Assembly (NCBI GenBank): GCA_020746105.1
Contig: CM036617.1
Span: 139,155,845 to 139,219,844 of the forward strand
Reading direction: 5' to 3'
Length of the DNA stretch: 64,000 nucleotides
Origin: Trogon surrucura
Taxonomy: Eukaryota; Chordata; Aves; Trogoniformes; Trogonidae
The notes under the pieces are model-generated. The model did no database searches and was not told the DNA's origin. It saw only the letters and a program-made list of their open reading frames with translations. Below, piece by piece: positions 22,901-35,565 of this stretch (within the stretch, counting starts at the first letter, position 1; the number at the start of each line of letters is the position of its first letter). A program made the translations under genes and the position numbers.

Positions 22901-25900
22901 CAAATATAGTGAGGAAGGTCCCAGAGCACAGGGTGTCCCTCTACGTGAGAGGTTTGAGCAAATCTGTCTGAGAAAATGGACAAAGTAACTATTACAAAAA
23001 AGAGATCAAGAAGTAATAAGCAATCACCTGTATATCCTAGGAATACATTCAATTATTTCTATTGTGGAAACAATGGGCATATCTATAGATGCCAATGGCT
23101 AGTATTAGAGTGAGGAACGGACAGTTGGTTTAAGGTCAATAAAGGCTGTGATGTCCTTTGTGTGGCTCTCGGTTTAATTGTCACTGGTCTTGTCTAGACG
23201 CACACGTGAAGATCAAAGAGGAGAATTGTTCTAAGTTTTGTCGTTTAAAGTTTGACCAAAGGATCAACAGATAAAGTTTTACAGCAGTTCCAACTAAATT
23301 GCAGACAAACTAAACAGTTTCTTCCTTCAGAAAACTTAATCCCACGGAAATAATAATCACAGGAATGTGACGGTTTCAGCTCAAAAAAATGAACTCATTT
23401 GATTTTAGCTCCATATTCATATTAATGGCATATTTAATATTTTAAAAAAATGTTTATTCAAAGGAAATATTTGAATTTTCACACCAAAATATTTCCAAAT
23501 AACCATTTATTTTCTTCTCTGTAGCAAAAGAAATGTGTTTAAATTCTAAATCAGAATGCAATCACATTTGAAAATACTAAACTTTCTCAGGGGAAGGAAG
23601 ATGTAAAATTGTTTAAAAATGGAGCACAAACCAGTTACAAGATGATATATTGATTCTGTTATCATTTTTCAGCTTCTCTTCTGCTGATATAGCAGAATAA
23701 ATAGGATTTATCAGATATGAATATCACATCAAGAGGAAAAACATGTTAGGGAACGGTTCATACCAAACTAGCAGATATATAAATGACGATCAAATGCTGC
23801 ATTGAAACAAAAGTTTAGCAGAACATCAGCACAGTATATGAACTGACAGTGCTTGTCTGGGAAATCTGCTTCAGTCTTAATTTAGTCCATACTATATGAC
23901 AAATTTTGAACATATATGCTTACCAAAGTAAAATCTCTATTATAAAATGTGTATTGCTGTGGGCTATTCATTTAACACTAGACACACTGAGCTCTGTAGT
24001 ATGAATTTGACTGAACTGATTGACTCAGAAATAGAAAAACAGCAAATCCACAATGAGAATGTGCTTGCAATTTTTTCTTGAGAAATGACAAAAAATTCTG
24101 TAGCAGTCAGCACTGACCTATAAAAATAACTCTAAAATGAACTCATTCTTCATCTAGTGTCAAATTCCTGGTTAAGCTATATGAGTTTCAGAATGACTCA
24201 GTTATAACAGAGAAATGAGATGCTTATATTTTGAGATGGGCTGCAATTTGGACAATGTTGGTCACCACAGTGTTTCAAAAAAAGGCCTTCAATCTCTGTC
24301 TGTGGAGGCCAATATAAGTTTCTCGAATGATGCAGACCATGATGCTAGTGTTTCTTGTGAAGATTGTCTCTAGCTGAAGAAGTAGCCCTAGTTACATTTT
24401 ACTTATAAACTTTAATGGCTGGAGGGAGGAGAAATCTATCTTTCATTTTTTAATATCACCTGCTCTCAAATTCCTTGTTGATTTGTTCTGCTGAGTTGCT
24501 TATAAGCTTGCTGTTGCGCAATAGTAGGAAAAGTGGTAAGTCCTGACACGCTTGCTTTGTTAAGATGTGGCTGTCTAACTGTTCCTTCATCATCACATCC
24601 TATATGTGAAACTCAGGCCGTAATTCTCTGAAGCCCTATGGCCATACTTAGAAACTCCAAGGTCTCTAGTCAAAGAAAAAGCTTTCACTGACCAATCTTA
24701 TCACTGTAAGATTGGAGTGTGAGTTCAAGTGTTACTATGAGAAATTCCTTTTCATACAACTGTTTCAGAATTGATAAGGATTCATATTGGTCTCAGACTG
24801 GGAATATTGGGCAAGTTCTCAGCATGGTTACGTGTAGAAGACAGCTAATGTGACTGCATAGATGTGTTTAATTTCTGCTCTCACTGTCAGCCCCTACCTT
24901 TGTTCCTCCTCTTTGCTGTCTTCTTCAGTCGAAGATGGAGCAAGAGCCCCCTTTCCTGGACATGTGTTAGGGGGAGAAGAGAATGGCAGCAGTCCCCACC
25001 CTGTCATTCACCACCCAGGGTAGCATGCTTGCTCAGGATCACATCTTTCTCCTTACCTTGACCCATACCACAACTACATGCAGCTTTTCCTTTAGTTATC
25101 CCTGCACTTCAGTTGAAGTTCAGGCAGCCATACTGCATGGGTGGCATGTCTCCTTTCGGTTATTTGATGCTGTCTGATTTTATGGGTATAGAACACTTTC
25201 TGGTACAAATTTTATGCTATTTTTCTCACTGAAGTAAGGGGACTGCTCAAAGCAAAATTATTATTTGAGTGGAGCAGTTTACTGACTTCTAAAACTAACT
25301 GCACATTCACCAGCAGATTTGAAATGTGAATACAATGATTTGCAGCAAGTGGACCTCTGGACCTGGCATTTATTTTTAAATCCCAGTACCAAGGGATAGG
25401 GAGTTGTTGATTTATAATGGCATTTAAACAATTGGTGACCTTGGAAGTCTACTTGCTGACTGTGAACTTCTGTAAGATTCCTGTTCAGTCTGGAAACTTA
25501 ACGGGGTCTCATTTTCTGCTGTATAGATTATTTGTCTGCTAAACAATCAGATTGTATCTAGTGCCATCTAGATGAAAATTAAATGGTAATTAGACCAACA
25601 AAAGGCCTTAAGTATTGTGTTGGCCGTTTCATCAGCTCTTTTGAAACACTTGGTCCCATGGGAGAAAATTTACAGCCTAGAGTTAAGGCTATGCCTAAAC
25701 TTCCTGTGCAACACTTCAGAAGAATGGTGAATTCTTCAAAATGGGACTCACAACAGCCAGGGCCTTGCACAGTTAACTGCCTAAAACAACTGACAGGAGG
25801 AAGAGGAGGACAGATGTTTACTTTAAGCTAGTGAGAGATGCATAGCTTAGATGCCTTTCTCACTGACCTTAAATAACAACCTTCTTCTATATAAAAAGAA

Positions 25901-28900
25901 TAATCCTCTCTATTCCTGCTAAAGCAGAAATGTAGGATGAAGAGCCTCTCCCAAGTTGTCCTCTTTGCACTATTATTTGATGATTAAAACAGAGGTCTAG
26001 ACTGAGGAAGGTCACTTAGGACAACTTCTGTAACACACCTGGTTGACCTATAGATGAAGTTGTAGGCAGCTCTCATAGTTTCAGCCACTTTTCTCTAGCT
26101 ATGTTTTGGAATAGTTGCTCCAACCTTCCATCACCACGGAAAAAGCAGACTTCATAACTTGTCTTTTCTTTCTTTCTTCCACATTTTTAGGAAGTCTAGA
26201 TGCTACAGAATTTAGTGTGACTGGCCACAATGGCCATGCCCAGTTGTCCAACATCCTCACAACACAGGGGTAACTTTCCGTAAGTCCCTCAAATCTCCCA
26301 TACAGCTGATTTGAACAGAAAGGTCCCTAAACACTGTGCCACATACAGTGCACATCACCCCCATCTAGCTGCCTCCACTCCCACCCCTGGTCTCTCAGCA
26401 TCCCTTGTCCTCTGTTATATGCCTGTGAATGCCTTTCCTCAGGTCACCTGGCTTACGTAAGCAGCAAGGAAGCTTGTCCTTGGTGAGGCCACGGGTAGTT
26501 AGCTGTTCAGCAGCACAGTGATTTAAGTTGAGAAACACCCCAGAGGAAAAAATGTTGTTTTCTGGCAGCTTAGTTACTGCAGATGGTCCACTGTGCATGG
26601 ATGCTTGTATAAGTACAGCCAAGGGTGGCAGAGGGCAGGCAGTGGGCAGGCTCAGGTTGGTATTGCTACGCAAAAGCTCACTAGAAATTTTTGCTTTGCA
26701 AGATAAACTGTGTGAACTCCTTTGGGTAACTTCGTGTGGCACTTGCGAAGTCCCTGCTCCTTTTGTGCTGGCATTATGTGGTTCTGTCATCCAGCCTGTG
26801 GCTTGGTTTAACCAACTGTAAAGTGTAAGTTTTTTCATGTAATTTTCTTCCTTTCTCCAACTGGAAGGAAAAAAAAATCCAAGAATTTCAAATCCCTGGT
26901 ATTTAAAGAATCAAGGGAACCAGGACTACTATAACAAAAAACTGTATTTATGCACAGTACCTATGTTTATGTCCTACCCACACACTGCTGACAGCAGCTT
27001 CACCTATGGTCAGCTCCATAATCTCCTCTCCAGAATTTCTTACCACATTTTCAAATGCCAGGAAGGGGCTAATGCATGCTAAGCAGCTTACTGGTTGCTA
27101 TTTACAAAAGCAATAATTTCCTTTTATTACAAATATTAGTTCCACACTGTTGTCATGAGTTTCCACCTCTCGGGGGTGCTGAATGAAGAACTAGCTACTT
27201 CTGTGTCCAGTTTCCCTGCAAAATGGGAACCTCTGTAAGGAGGTGAATATAAAAGAGTCGTCATGTGTATTTCCTGGCTGATGGATTATTTTGCTGCAAG
27301 ACAAAATTCAAAGTGTATCTTAACTCTTGGGAAGTAATCTGTCAGAGAAATTGTTCCTTATGTACAACTCAATCTCTAGAATAATTCCCTAAATATTATT
27401 GGCCTTAGAGTTGGGAAGACAAATACCTAGTCTTTAGAGCAATAACATATTTGAAGTCTTTTCTTAGGTCAAGACCAAGGAGGAGGCTTTGCTGAGACTA
27501 AGTCTCAGCAGCTGTTGTAAGGTGCTAATTATTAGGCCTTTTTATGACAAAATATTCGGTCTTTAAGATGCTACATCATTGTCACCCAGCAGTTACCAGA
27601 TATATTCATGCCCATAATTGTAATTAAAAATAATACTATAGTTAACGTAGAAATTACACAGGTTAAGAGAGAAAACAGTAGCCCTACTGCAAACAGAAAA
27701 AGGAACTTGTGCTCTGCAAGATATTTGAAAAATCTAACTCTTGTGGCTATCTGCACTTCCCCCACAGTTTGTTAGCAATACTCTTTTTTCTTAGATTTTT
27801 GTCTTAAAGAATAACACATTCTTCAAAAGTAACTAGTAATAAAAAAGGAAAAAAAAGAAAAAGCTAAGGTTGCAAACTAGCAATGGGCATGGTCATTGCT
27901 GTATCTCATTTGTAGGATATATAAAGCTTTATGGGATCTTTTGCAATTAACTGTTGCCACATATATATCAGGTCACAGTTATGAAATAAAAATAATGGGT
28001 AAATAGATTTTTTTTAAATGGACCATGTTCATGCGAAATAGTGTTAGGCTATTTGTTCTATGCAATAGTTCTAAAATTATGAAGAGTAAAGGCAATAGTT
28101 GTGATATCAGACCTGAGAAATAAATTGTAACTTTCAGGATTTATCTATTTACCTTTGAGAATGAAAAACACAGATCATGCCAAGGAATTCAAGATACGAA
28201 GATTCATTGCTTCTCCTACCAGAACCAGTTACACTGGTTTCCAGCCACCCTCCAGCATGAAAATATCTAAGTGCTGGAGGATGTTTTTATGCTTTTAGAA
28301 ATAAACTGACAATGCAAGAATCTGGTCACAGCGCTCTGTCACTATTTCCATTCCTTTATCATGAGGTGGATAGCTCTTGATCATTGGCAAGTGGATTACA
28401 TGCACTGTGGATTAATCAGACCCTTGCCAGCAGCACAGTGATGCCAAATGCGTGATGCATAGTCCGTGCCCCTTGCACCCTGCTCTTGCCTACCTGCTGT
28501 CATTCAAAACAAGTTATGTTCTTAAGAGAGAGATGTTTACAAGCACGTGGGTCAAAGGTAAATACGGCTCAATATACTTTGTTAGTTAACACTTGCTTTA
28601 TGTTATCTTTTCTAAACTTGGATTGCTACATTTCTCTTTCCTACATCACTTGGAGTAAGCAAGAGTTGGCAGCAGAATTAGCATTTCAACAGACAGAATC
28701 TTTAGGACATGGGATGCACCCAGATCTGAGAACCTCACATATATTCTGAGATTCTGCAGTAGTTAAAATGGTTACACATGAGACCAGTCAAAGTAACCAG
28801 ACCAAGTCCTTCCAATATTGCTTCCAAAATTAAATTCCCGTTTTTTTTTTTAAGAGCATACAGCTTGAAACAGGGCATGTAAAGAGATTTTACTGAAAGC

Positions 28901-30799
28901 AAGCCCTACTAACCCTGTAGAAAATAGGAATCTACCTCTACAGGGTGACTTAGTGTTGAATCCTAGCAAAAGGCGAAATGAATGCTTGACTTTTATATTT
29001 ACTTTCCTTTTAAAAAAGATTGTAGCAGAAGCCTACAGAAAACTCCTGAGGTCACTTTATCTATCCGGTTTTAGATTTTGTATTTCTCCTCTCATACAGA
29101 TCTTTACAGCTGATTTCCCTTTGACCAAACTGGAGGCTGTTAATCCACAGTCACAACTAAAACTCAGAGAACCAGACATCTTAGCTTAGTTCAAAGCAAT
29201 CATTAGGATTATGCTGTGAAGCTTGAAAGATACACTGTAATTGCTCAAACCATCAGCATCTATTGTATTAGATGTGTACAAACCAACATTTGAGATCATA
29301 TTCTTAAATTTCTACAACTTTACTATGCACTGTCATAATGGCTTAGGAACAGAATCATCAGACTTAACATAAACCCCAAAATCTTACTCAAATGCTAGAA
29401 GATCAGGCCTAAGGGAAAAGCAGGTCACTGGCTTTCACTAAAATGACCTACTTTCCATCTCTTGCCAAAGAAACCTGAGAGTAGTTAACTGGAAACCTTC
29501 GCAAGCTTAATGGACTGTGATATGACATACAAAGAGAAAAAAATCTACACAAAGTGTCTGTGTCTTTGCTAGTTGATATCACTGTTTTAAACAGAACTGG
29601 AAGCTAATAATGGAATAAGAATGATGCTTGTGCAAGTTTCCCTGTGAAGGTTTGTATAGAGTGTAGTGAAGGCACTTCAGTTGGTGCAGCAAACAATTTA
29701 AAAATTGTGAAGACCTATTTTTGCCAGGAAAATTTAAATATCCTTTCTCCACCCCTGCTCCCCAGCTTCGCAGCAGAAGTCAGTGAAGAGAGCGCTGCAC
29801 TGAGCATGCGGGGCCTTAGTGCAAGGAATGTAATAGGATTCCTTGTCCAGGTTATGATCAGTACTTGTCCTCAGCTTACCTCTCTCCGTAATTCAACACT
29901 TCTCCATTCCTGCCCTGTGGTTCCTTGTGTGTTAAGCAGTAGAGGCTGTGTAATGGTCTTCTGGCCACTGATCCAGTAGGATTTCCCTTATGGTCTGCCC
30001 AAGCAGGATGATCATACAGGATAATCACAAAAAAGGAGTAAAATCAATCTGTTATTGATTATAATTTCTGTGACAAATGGGCATCTTCAGGGGAATGTAA
30101 CTGGGTTGCCTAAAAAACAAAGACCGTATAGCTTATACCCTTTCTCCTCTGCATGCATTGAAACAAAAGGGCTAAACTTGCAGCAATCCCATGTAAGATC
30201 TCAAAGGGAGTGTAAGCAATCCCTTAGTTTTGCTCTTTGGATCCTTTTAGGGAGAGGAGAACAAGGCTTTTTATTATGAGATGAGGTTGCATTATTCACC
30301 AAAGGCACTTAAACTGCACCAACAGATGATGTGTTTCTTAGAAAATTTTCACAGTAGAGCATTCCCAGAAAGCCAGAGATGAGGCCTTGATGCTTTTAGA
30401 TAGGGTAGATTATCACTTGATAAGGCCAGAATAATGTCACACACACACATGTCAGGCTGTACTAGCAAGTTAAGGCAGTTTTCCTGGACTCCAGAAATTC
30501 TAGTAGGTACTTTGTCATCCTTCAGAGAAATGCTATCAGTAAATCAGGCTTCTCCTCCAACTTTGGAACTGACTTTGCTGAGTGATATTGGGCCAACTTC
30601 ACTACGGTAGCCCTTTTTACCTCCTTTATGAAAATGGCTATCATGATACATCAATCTCTTCTATGAAAAGCAAGAGATCAATGATTGCTAATGAATCCCT
30701 GAAAGTCAAAAAAGGCATAGGAAACTTTTGCTGTTTCCAAGCAGGGCTTTGCAATCACCTCTTGGAGCTAATATCCTTCTCTTTCTGATGATGAGGTCA
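19941..30799. other. Long intergenic stretch, no supported gene
   Basis: AT-rich DNA lacking recognisable exons. The stretch 22978-23120 has a weak resemblance to a retroviral nucleocapsid region (see findings). Open frames of 110-147 codons at 22615-23052 and 26395-26838 show no family signature. Confidence 0.55.
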
Positions 30800-31509
30800 T
30801 CCTGCTGGAAAGCAGCCCCATGGAGAAAGGCCTTGGAGTCCTAGTGGACAGTAAGTTGTCCATGGGACAGCCATGTGCCCTTGTGGCCAAGAGGGCAAAT
30901 AGGATCCTGGGGTGCATTAAGAAAAGTGAGTCCAGCAAATCTAGGAAGGTTCTCCTGCCTCTTTACTCTGTCCTGGTGAGACCACACCTGGAATACTGCA
31001 TCCAGTTTTGGGCTTCCCAGTTCAAGACAGACAGGGATCTACTGGACAGAGTCCAATGGAGAGCTATGAGCATGATTAAGGGACTTGAACATCTCTCCTA
31101 CGAGGAAAGACAGAACTGGGGCTGTTCAGTTTTGAGAAGAGAAGGCTGAGAGGGAATCTTATTAATGTGTATAAATATCTGAGTGGCGAGTGTCAAGAGG
31201 AAGGGACCAGTCTCTTTTTGGTGGTGCCCAGTAATAGGACAAGGAATAATGAGTATGAGCTAGAACACAGGAAGTTCCACCTCAACACGAGGAGAAACTT
31301 CTTTACTGTGAGGGTGACAAAGCACTGGTACAGGCTGCCCAGATTGGTTGTGGAGTCTCCTTCTCTGAAGACTTTCAAAACCCACCTGGATGTGTTCCTG
31401 TGTGGCTGCCCTAGGGGATCCTGCACTGCCAGGGGGGTTGGACTAGAGAATCTTTCGAGGTCCCCTCCAACCCTGAACATTCTATGGGATTCTAGATTCT
31501 GTGATTCTA
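30800..31509 (+). mobile_element. CR1 LINE 3' fragment
   Basis: Encodes the CR1 ORF2 C-terminus starting near [13 protein letters not shown], through [18 protein letters not shown] and HWYRLPRLVVESPSLKTF. It is broken by one frameshift near 31120-31160, and the 3' end is at ctagattctgtgattct. It is 5' truncated. Confidence 0.95.
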
Positions 31510-31660
31510 CATCCTCATCAGATTTTCAAGGCTGGCCAAGATCTCAGACCTGATAAGTTGCCACCTGTCCACTAGTGCTCTAATCACCTCCTGCTGGTGC
31601 TAAGTTCTACGTGGTTCCTTTTCCTATAATTTATATGCCTTCAGCTAGCCTCATACTTAA

Positions 31661-32138
31661 ATCATAGAATCTTGTCAGCTGGAAGAGACCTAGAAGATCG
31701 AGTCCAGCCTTTTTCCCAGGCCTATCAACCTACTAAACAACTCCCCCCAACACAACATCTACCCTTCTCTTAAAACATCTCCAGGGACGGTGACTAAACC
31801 ACCTCTCTGGGCAGCCTCTTCCAATTGCTGACACCCTTTCAATATAGAAATTCTTCTTAATATCTATCCTGAACGTCCTCTGGCACAATTTAAATCCATT
31901 TCCCCTTGTCCTGTTACTCTCCACTAGGGAGAACAGACCAACCCTCAGGCAGTTGTAGAGGGCGATGAGGTCTCCCCTCAATCTCCCCTTCTCTAGGCTA
32001 AACAGTCCCAGATCCCTCAGCCTTTCTTCATATGACTTGTGTTCTAAGCCCTTTACCATCTTGGTAGCCCGCCTCCGTACTCTCTCCAGCACCTCAATGT
32101 CTCTCTTGTAGTGAGGGGCTCAAAACTGGACACAGTAC
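31661..32138 (-). mobile_element. CR1 LINE 3' fragment, tail-to-tail with its neighbour
   Basis: The minus strand reads [20 protein letters not shown], then [20 protein letters not shown] and a damaged C-terminus, with the CR1 3' end at 31661 (atcatagaat). Its tail faces the tail of the plus-strand copy ending at 31509, 150 bp away. It belongs to a different, older-looking subfamily. Confidence 0.93.
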
Positions 32139-33218
32139 CTTCCTTGTAAGGAGTTAAAGGCATTTTATGAGGGCACTATCAGTTTCTCTCTTGTTTTACA
32201 ATAGATCTTTTTTTAATCCGTATCTTAGGAAAATGGCATGCTATATCATAATTAATGTGGTAGCTAAATGGAAAGGACTAAGGGAGAAGCTTTTGGTGGT
32301 TGAATGATGGACAGATGGCACATCTGTTGAATTTACATGCCAGAGATCAACCTGTCTGTTTACAGAAGTTTGTAAGCTGCATGCGGGTATCCTGGTGGAT
32401 TGTACCCCCATCAAACTATATTTGATTTTTGCCACATGGCCTTTCAGGCCTGACTTCATATTCCTGGCGTTAGGGTGAAATCATTACGGACTGGATTCAG
32501 TAAAGGAATCCAAGATATGTCTACAACATGTATTGCAGCATAGTCTACACAGTGATGCTTGGAATAAATGGGACCATCTTGAAACTGCATGTTGTACAAC
32601 TGCAGTGGGCTCAGTTGGTAGTGCTGGTGATGAGCTTGCAGCAGCTTTCTCAGATAGCCTAGATTTTAGAGCTAGCTCCAGGATCTTTATCCTAAACAGC
32701 TATATGCAGGGCAGCTACAACTGTAATTGGAATTAAATTAATGAACTGAAAAATGTGAAGATAAAGAAGGGATTGGAACAGGTTTTGGGAGGAAGGACAA
32801 TTATCTTTATAGGCCTTGAGATAAAAGGGAGTTCAGATAGCCAGTGATTAGCCAAAAGTTCAGTGTGTCAAACTAATATCCCTTTTTCATGAAACAGCTG
32901 CTTCTCCTGGGAATGGAAATGGGATCCATCCCATCTATATGCATGAGAAGCTGTTTGCTAAGCTGGAGATGATGTAATGAAGACATTGCAAGATCTGTTA
33001 GGGAGCAGCCCAAGGAGATAAGAAGATGTACATGCAGAAAGCAAAGCCTTGTTGGGAAGAAAACTTGGCATTGTGTACTGGGGAATTGCAATAGATTTTA
33101 AAAAAAAATTGATCTAAGCTAAGATGGAGAAGGACCTGGATTTATCAGCTGGTCATAATAGGATTATAAGTAATCAGAATCAGTGATTCAAGTTCCCTAG
33201 CAGAGACTGTGTAAGGGT

Positions 33219-33350
33219 CTAGTGAAACCCCCTCTGAAGGACTGGTTGCAGTACTGGTCAGGGAGCATCTGTAACACCTTTCTCATGAGAGGAAGCTAGA
33301 GGAGCTCAGCTCCCCGAGTATCACAGAATGAGGGCTGGCAAGGAATAAGG
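33219..33350 (+). mobile_element. Possible ancient CR1 remnant
   Basis: Short similarity to the CR1 segment encoding [11 protein letters not shown] and SYEERLREL can be made out (gtgaaaccccctctgaagga, ctcatgagaggaagctagag), but it is heavily diverged. Confidence 0.3.
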
Positions 33351-34230
33351 CTTATCACTCCAAACAGTGTCAGCAACATGTAGGAAATACTAATGTAAAA
33401 GGACAAAGTACAAGGTAAGATAGTTATGGGTTTCTCATCATAGTGTTTTGTCTGAGGCTTGTTCAAAATCTCCCTGGTAAAACTATCTAGTGATTGCTCA
33501 GTGTGGCTTCAAGCCTACTCAGGTTAAAAAAGTGCTTGAATCCTGTTTCTTCTTCCTGGCAGCATGCTCTCTGTAAATGAAAAATTGTACAACACAAGCT
33601 GTCCTAGGTGTATTTAGAAAGTATGAGCTCCTCTTGAACTCTTCTGAGGTGTTTTTAAATCCCATTGTTAGGGTATGATGGCAAATGCAAATAGCTAAAG
33701 AGATTTTCTGCAGCTCTGAGTAGGGCAGTTAAATCCTGGAAGATTTCAGACATGTTGTTCTCTGCTTTTTTCGTAGTCCATCTCCGGGGACCTCCCTGCT
33801 GGGCAAGGTAATTGTGAATTCGCTCCCAAGCCACTCAATCTCCACCAGCATTACAGTGGGAGCCTAAAGGAAACTCTGGGAGTTTGGTGATAGTGGGGAG
33901 TTATATTCAAATACTAACTTTTAGAGGAAATCAGCAGCTTTTACAGGGAGGTAAACCCTCCTTGGACGTGTTCTGATGTGTTTAAGACTTCCAAAGGAGT
34001 TGAGCAGAGAAACATTTGGGGCACATCCCTGGCCTGCGAGGCAGCACTCCATAGAAATACCGAAACTAGTCATGAGGAAATCATCGAAAGAGCTGAAAGC
34101 ACAATGGTGTTGCTACTCTGATGCAGGCAAGAGTCAGGGCTGGTTGATGCCAACACAAGCACCTGCTTCACAGGGGCACAGGATGTAGCAAACAGGCTGT
34201 TCTTGCACAGTGCTGCGCTAATAAATATTA

Positions 34231-34385
34231 TAGCATGGTGCTGATAACACCAAGGTCGCGGGTTCGATCCCCGTTGGGTCCCCATGTGTTGCCTGATCTA
34301 GCTGAGAGGTGTCCCTGCCCATGACAGGGAGGTTGGATTAGATGATCTCTAAGGTCCCTTCCAGCCTAGGCCATTCTGTGATTAT
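34231..34385 (+). mobile_element. tRNA-Ile/CR1 composite SINE, 5' truncated
   Basis: The left part (34231-34277) matches the 3' half of tRNA-Ile: anticodon stem-loop around ctgataac, then ccaagg, then gtcgcgggttcgatccccgt, which includes the internal B box GGTTCGATCCC at 34261-34271. The A-box half is absent. From 34291 to the end it is a CR1 3' tail that differs by only about three bases over 93 from the minus-strand CR1 at 61795-61890. Such tRNA-Ile plus CR1 SINEs (TguSINE1 type) are known from passerines, and this one supports the passerine assignment. It is not a functional tRNA gene. Confidence 0.88.
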
Positions 34386-35269
34386 GGGCCTGTCTGCAGC
34401 TAAGTTACACATTATGGTGCAGCACGGCACTAAGCACTTCTGTAAAGACAATTGCAAATGACCCTATTAATCAGCTGGTGTCAATCACTCTGACAGTGTC
34501 CTTCAGGCTTTCTGGAGGTCTTCAGGTGCTTAAAGATGCTATTGCGAGACATCCAAAGGTCCATCAGTACCCAACACCTGGTGGATCAGTCAGCAGGATA
34601 CTGCTGTGAAACTCTCTTAGATGATGCTGTTCTAGACTTCAAATGGCATTTTGCAGCTTTGCTTGTACTTCTGTCTGTAAAATGTTGATGGAACATGAAC
34701 GCAGAATTGTTCAAGTTAATGGTTTGAGATGCTCGGAAGAAAAGCAGATTATTCTATAATCTTCCCTTTATAAGCCTGGTATTATCATCCTGAATTTTCT
34801 TCTCTTAAAGTTTATTATGGGATTACTAAACAGTGCTTGCTCTTCCAGCAGGTCATGGCACTCAAACGGTTGTACCCGCTAGCACAATATATTGCTCTGA
34901 GCCTCGGCTAATCGCCAACAGCTGCCAAGCCCGCACCCCTACCGTGCGGCTCCCTGCGGAGGCTGTGCGGGGCGAGCCCCCGCGGGCCTCGGTTCGCTGC
35001 CGGGGGCGGGGAGCCGGGGGCAGGAGGGGCTGGGAACGCGCCCCAGGCGAGGAGGGGGCTGGGGCGGGACAGGGGGTACGGGCCGAGGGACACGACGCAG
35101 CTCCCACGGCGGTGCCACGCGGGCCGCGGGTCACGCAGCGCCGCGGCCGCGCTCTGACGGAGCGGGAGGAGGCGGGGCGTCATTTGCATCTGCCCGCGGG
35201 TTGGCTGGCGAGCCTTGGGCCACCGGGGCGGGGCGAGCGGGATTGGCCGCGGCGCTGGGCGCGGCCGCC

Positions 35270-35275
35270 ATGTAA
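35270..35275 (+). promoter_or_regulatory. Minimal start-stop upstream ORF (ATGTAA)
   Basis: ATG immediately followed by TAA, in a strong initiation context (gcggccgccATG), lies 109 bp upstream of the PNPLA3 start codon. If the transcript includes it, it would act as a start-stop element reducing downstream initiation. The same bases also fit a YY1-type site, so it may instead be promoter DNA. Confidence 0.4.
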
Positions 35276-35378
35276 AACCGCAGGATCTCCCGCCTGCAGT
35301 CGCAGGGTGGCGGCCGGTGCTGCGGGAGCTCCCGTGTTTTCTAACGGGCTGTGCGTCGCCCTTTGCCCGCTGGTGACG

Positions 35379-35565
35379 ATGCTGGACCGCGAGCGCGGCT
35401 GGAGCGTCTCCTTCGCCGGCTGCGGCTTCCTGGGCGTCTACCACATCGGCGCCGCCACCTGCCTGCAGGAGCGCGCCCCGCACATCATCCGCGACGCCCG
35501 GCACATCTACGGTGCCTCTGCCGGGGCTCTCGCCGGCGCCGTCCTCGTCGGAGGCGGCTCTCTGG
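35379..35565 (+). CDS. PNPLA3: PNPLA3 exon 1
   Basis: 62 codons plus one base: the family start ([20 protein letters not shown]) through GASAG, ending at donor gtcagc (35566). The frame happens to be open upstream to 34833, but the start at 35379 aligns with the conserved family start. Confidence 0.94.

Noticed and set aside
34231-34280. tRNA-Ile gene
   Set aside because: The 5' half with the A box and acceptor strand is missing and the sequence runs into a CR1 tail; it is a SINE head.
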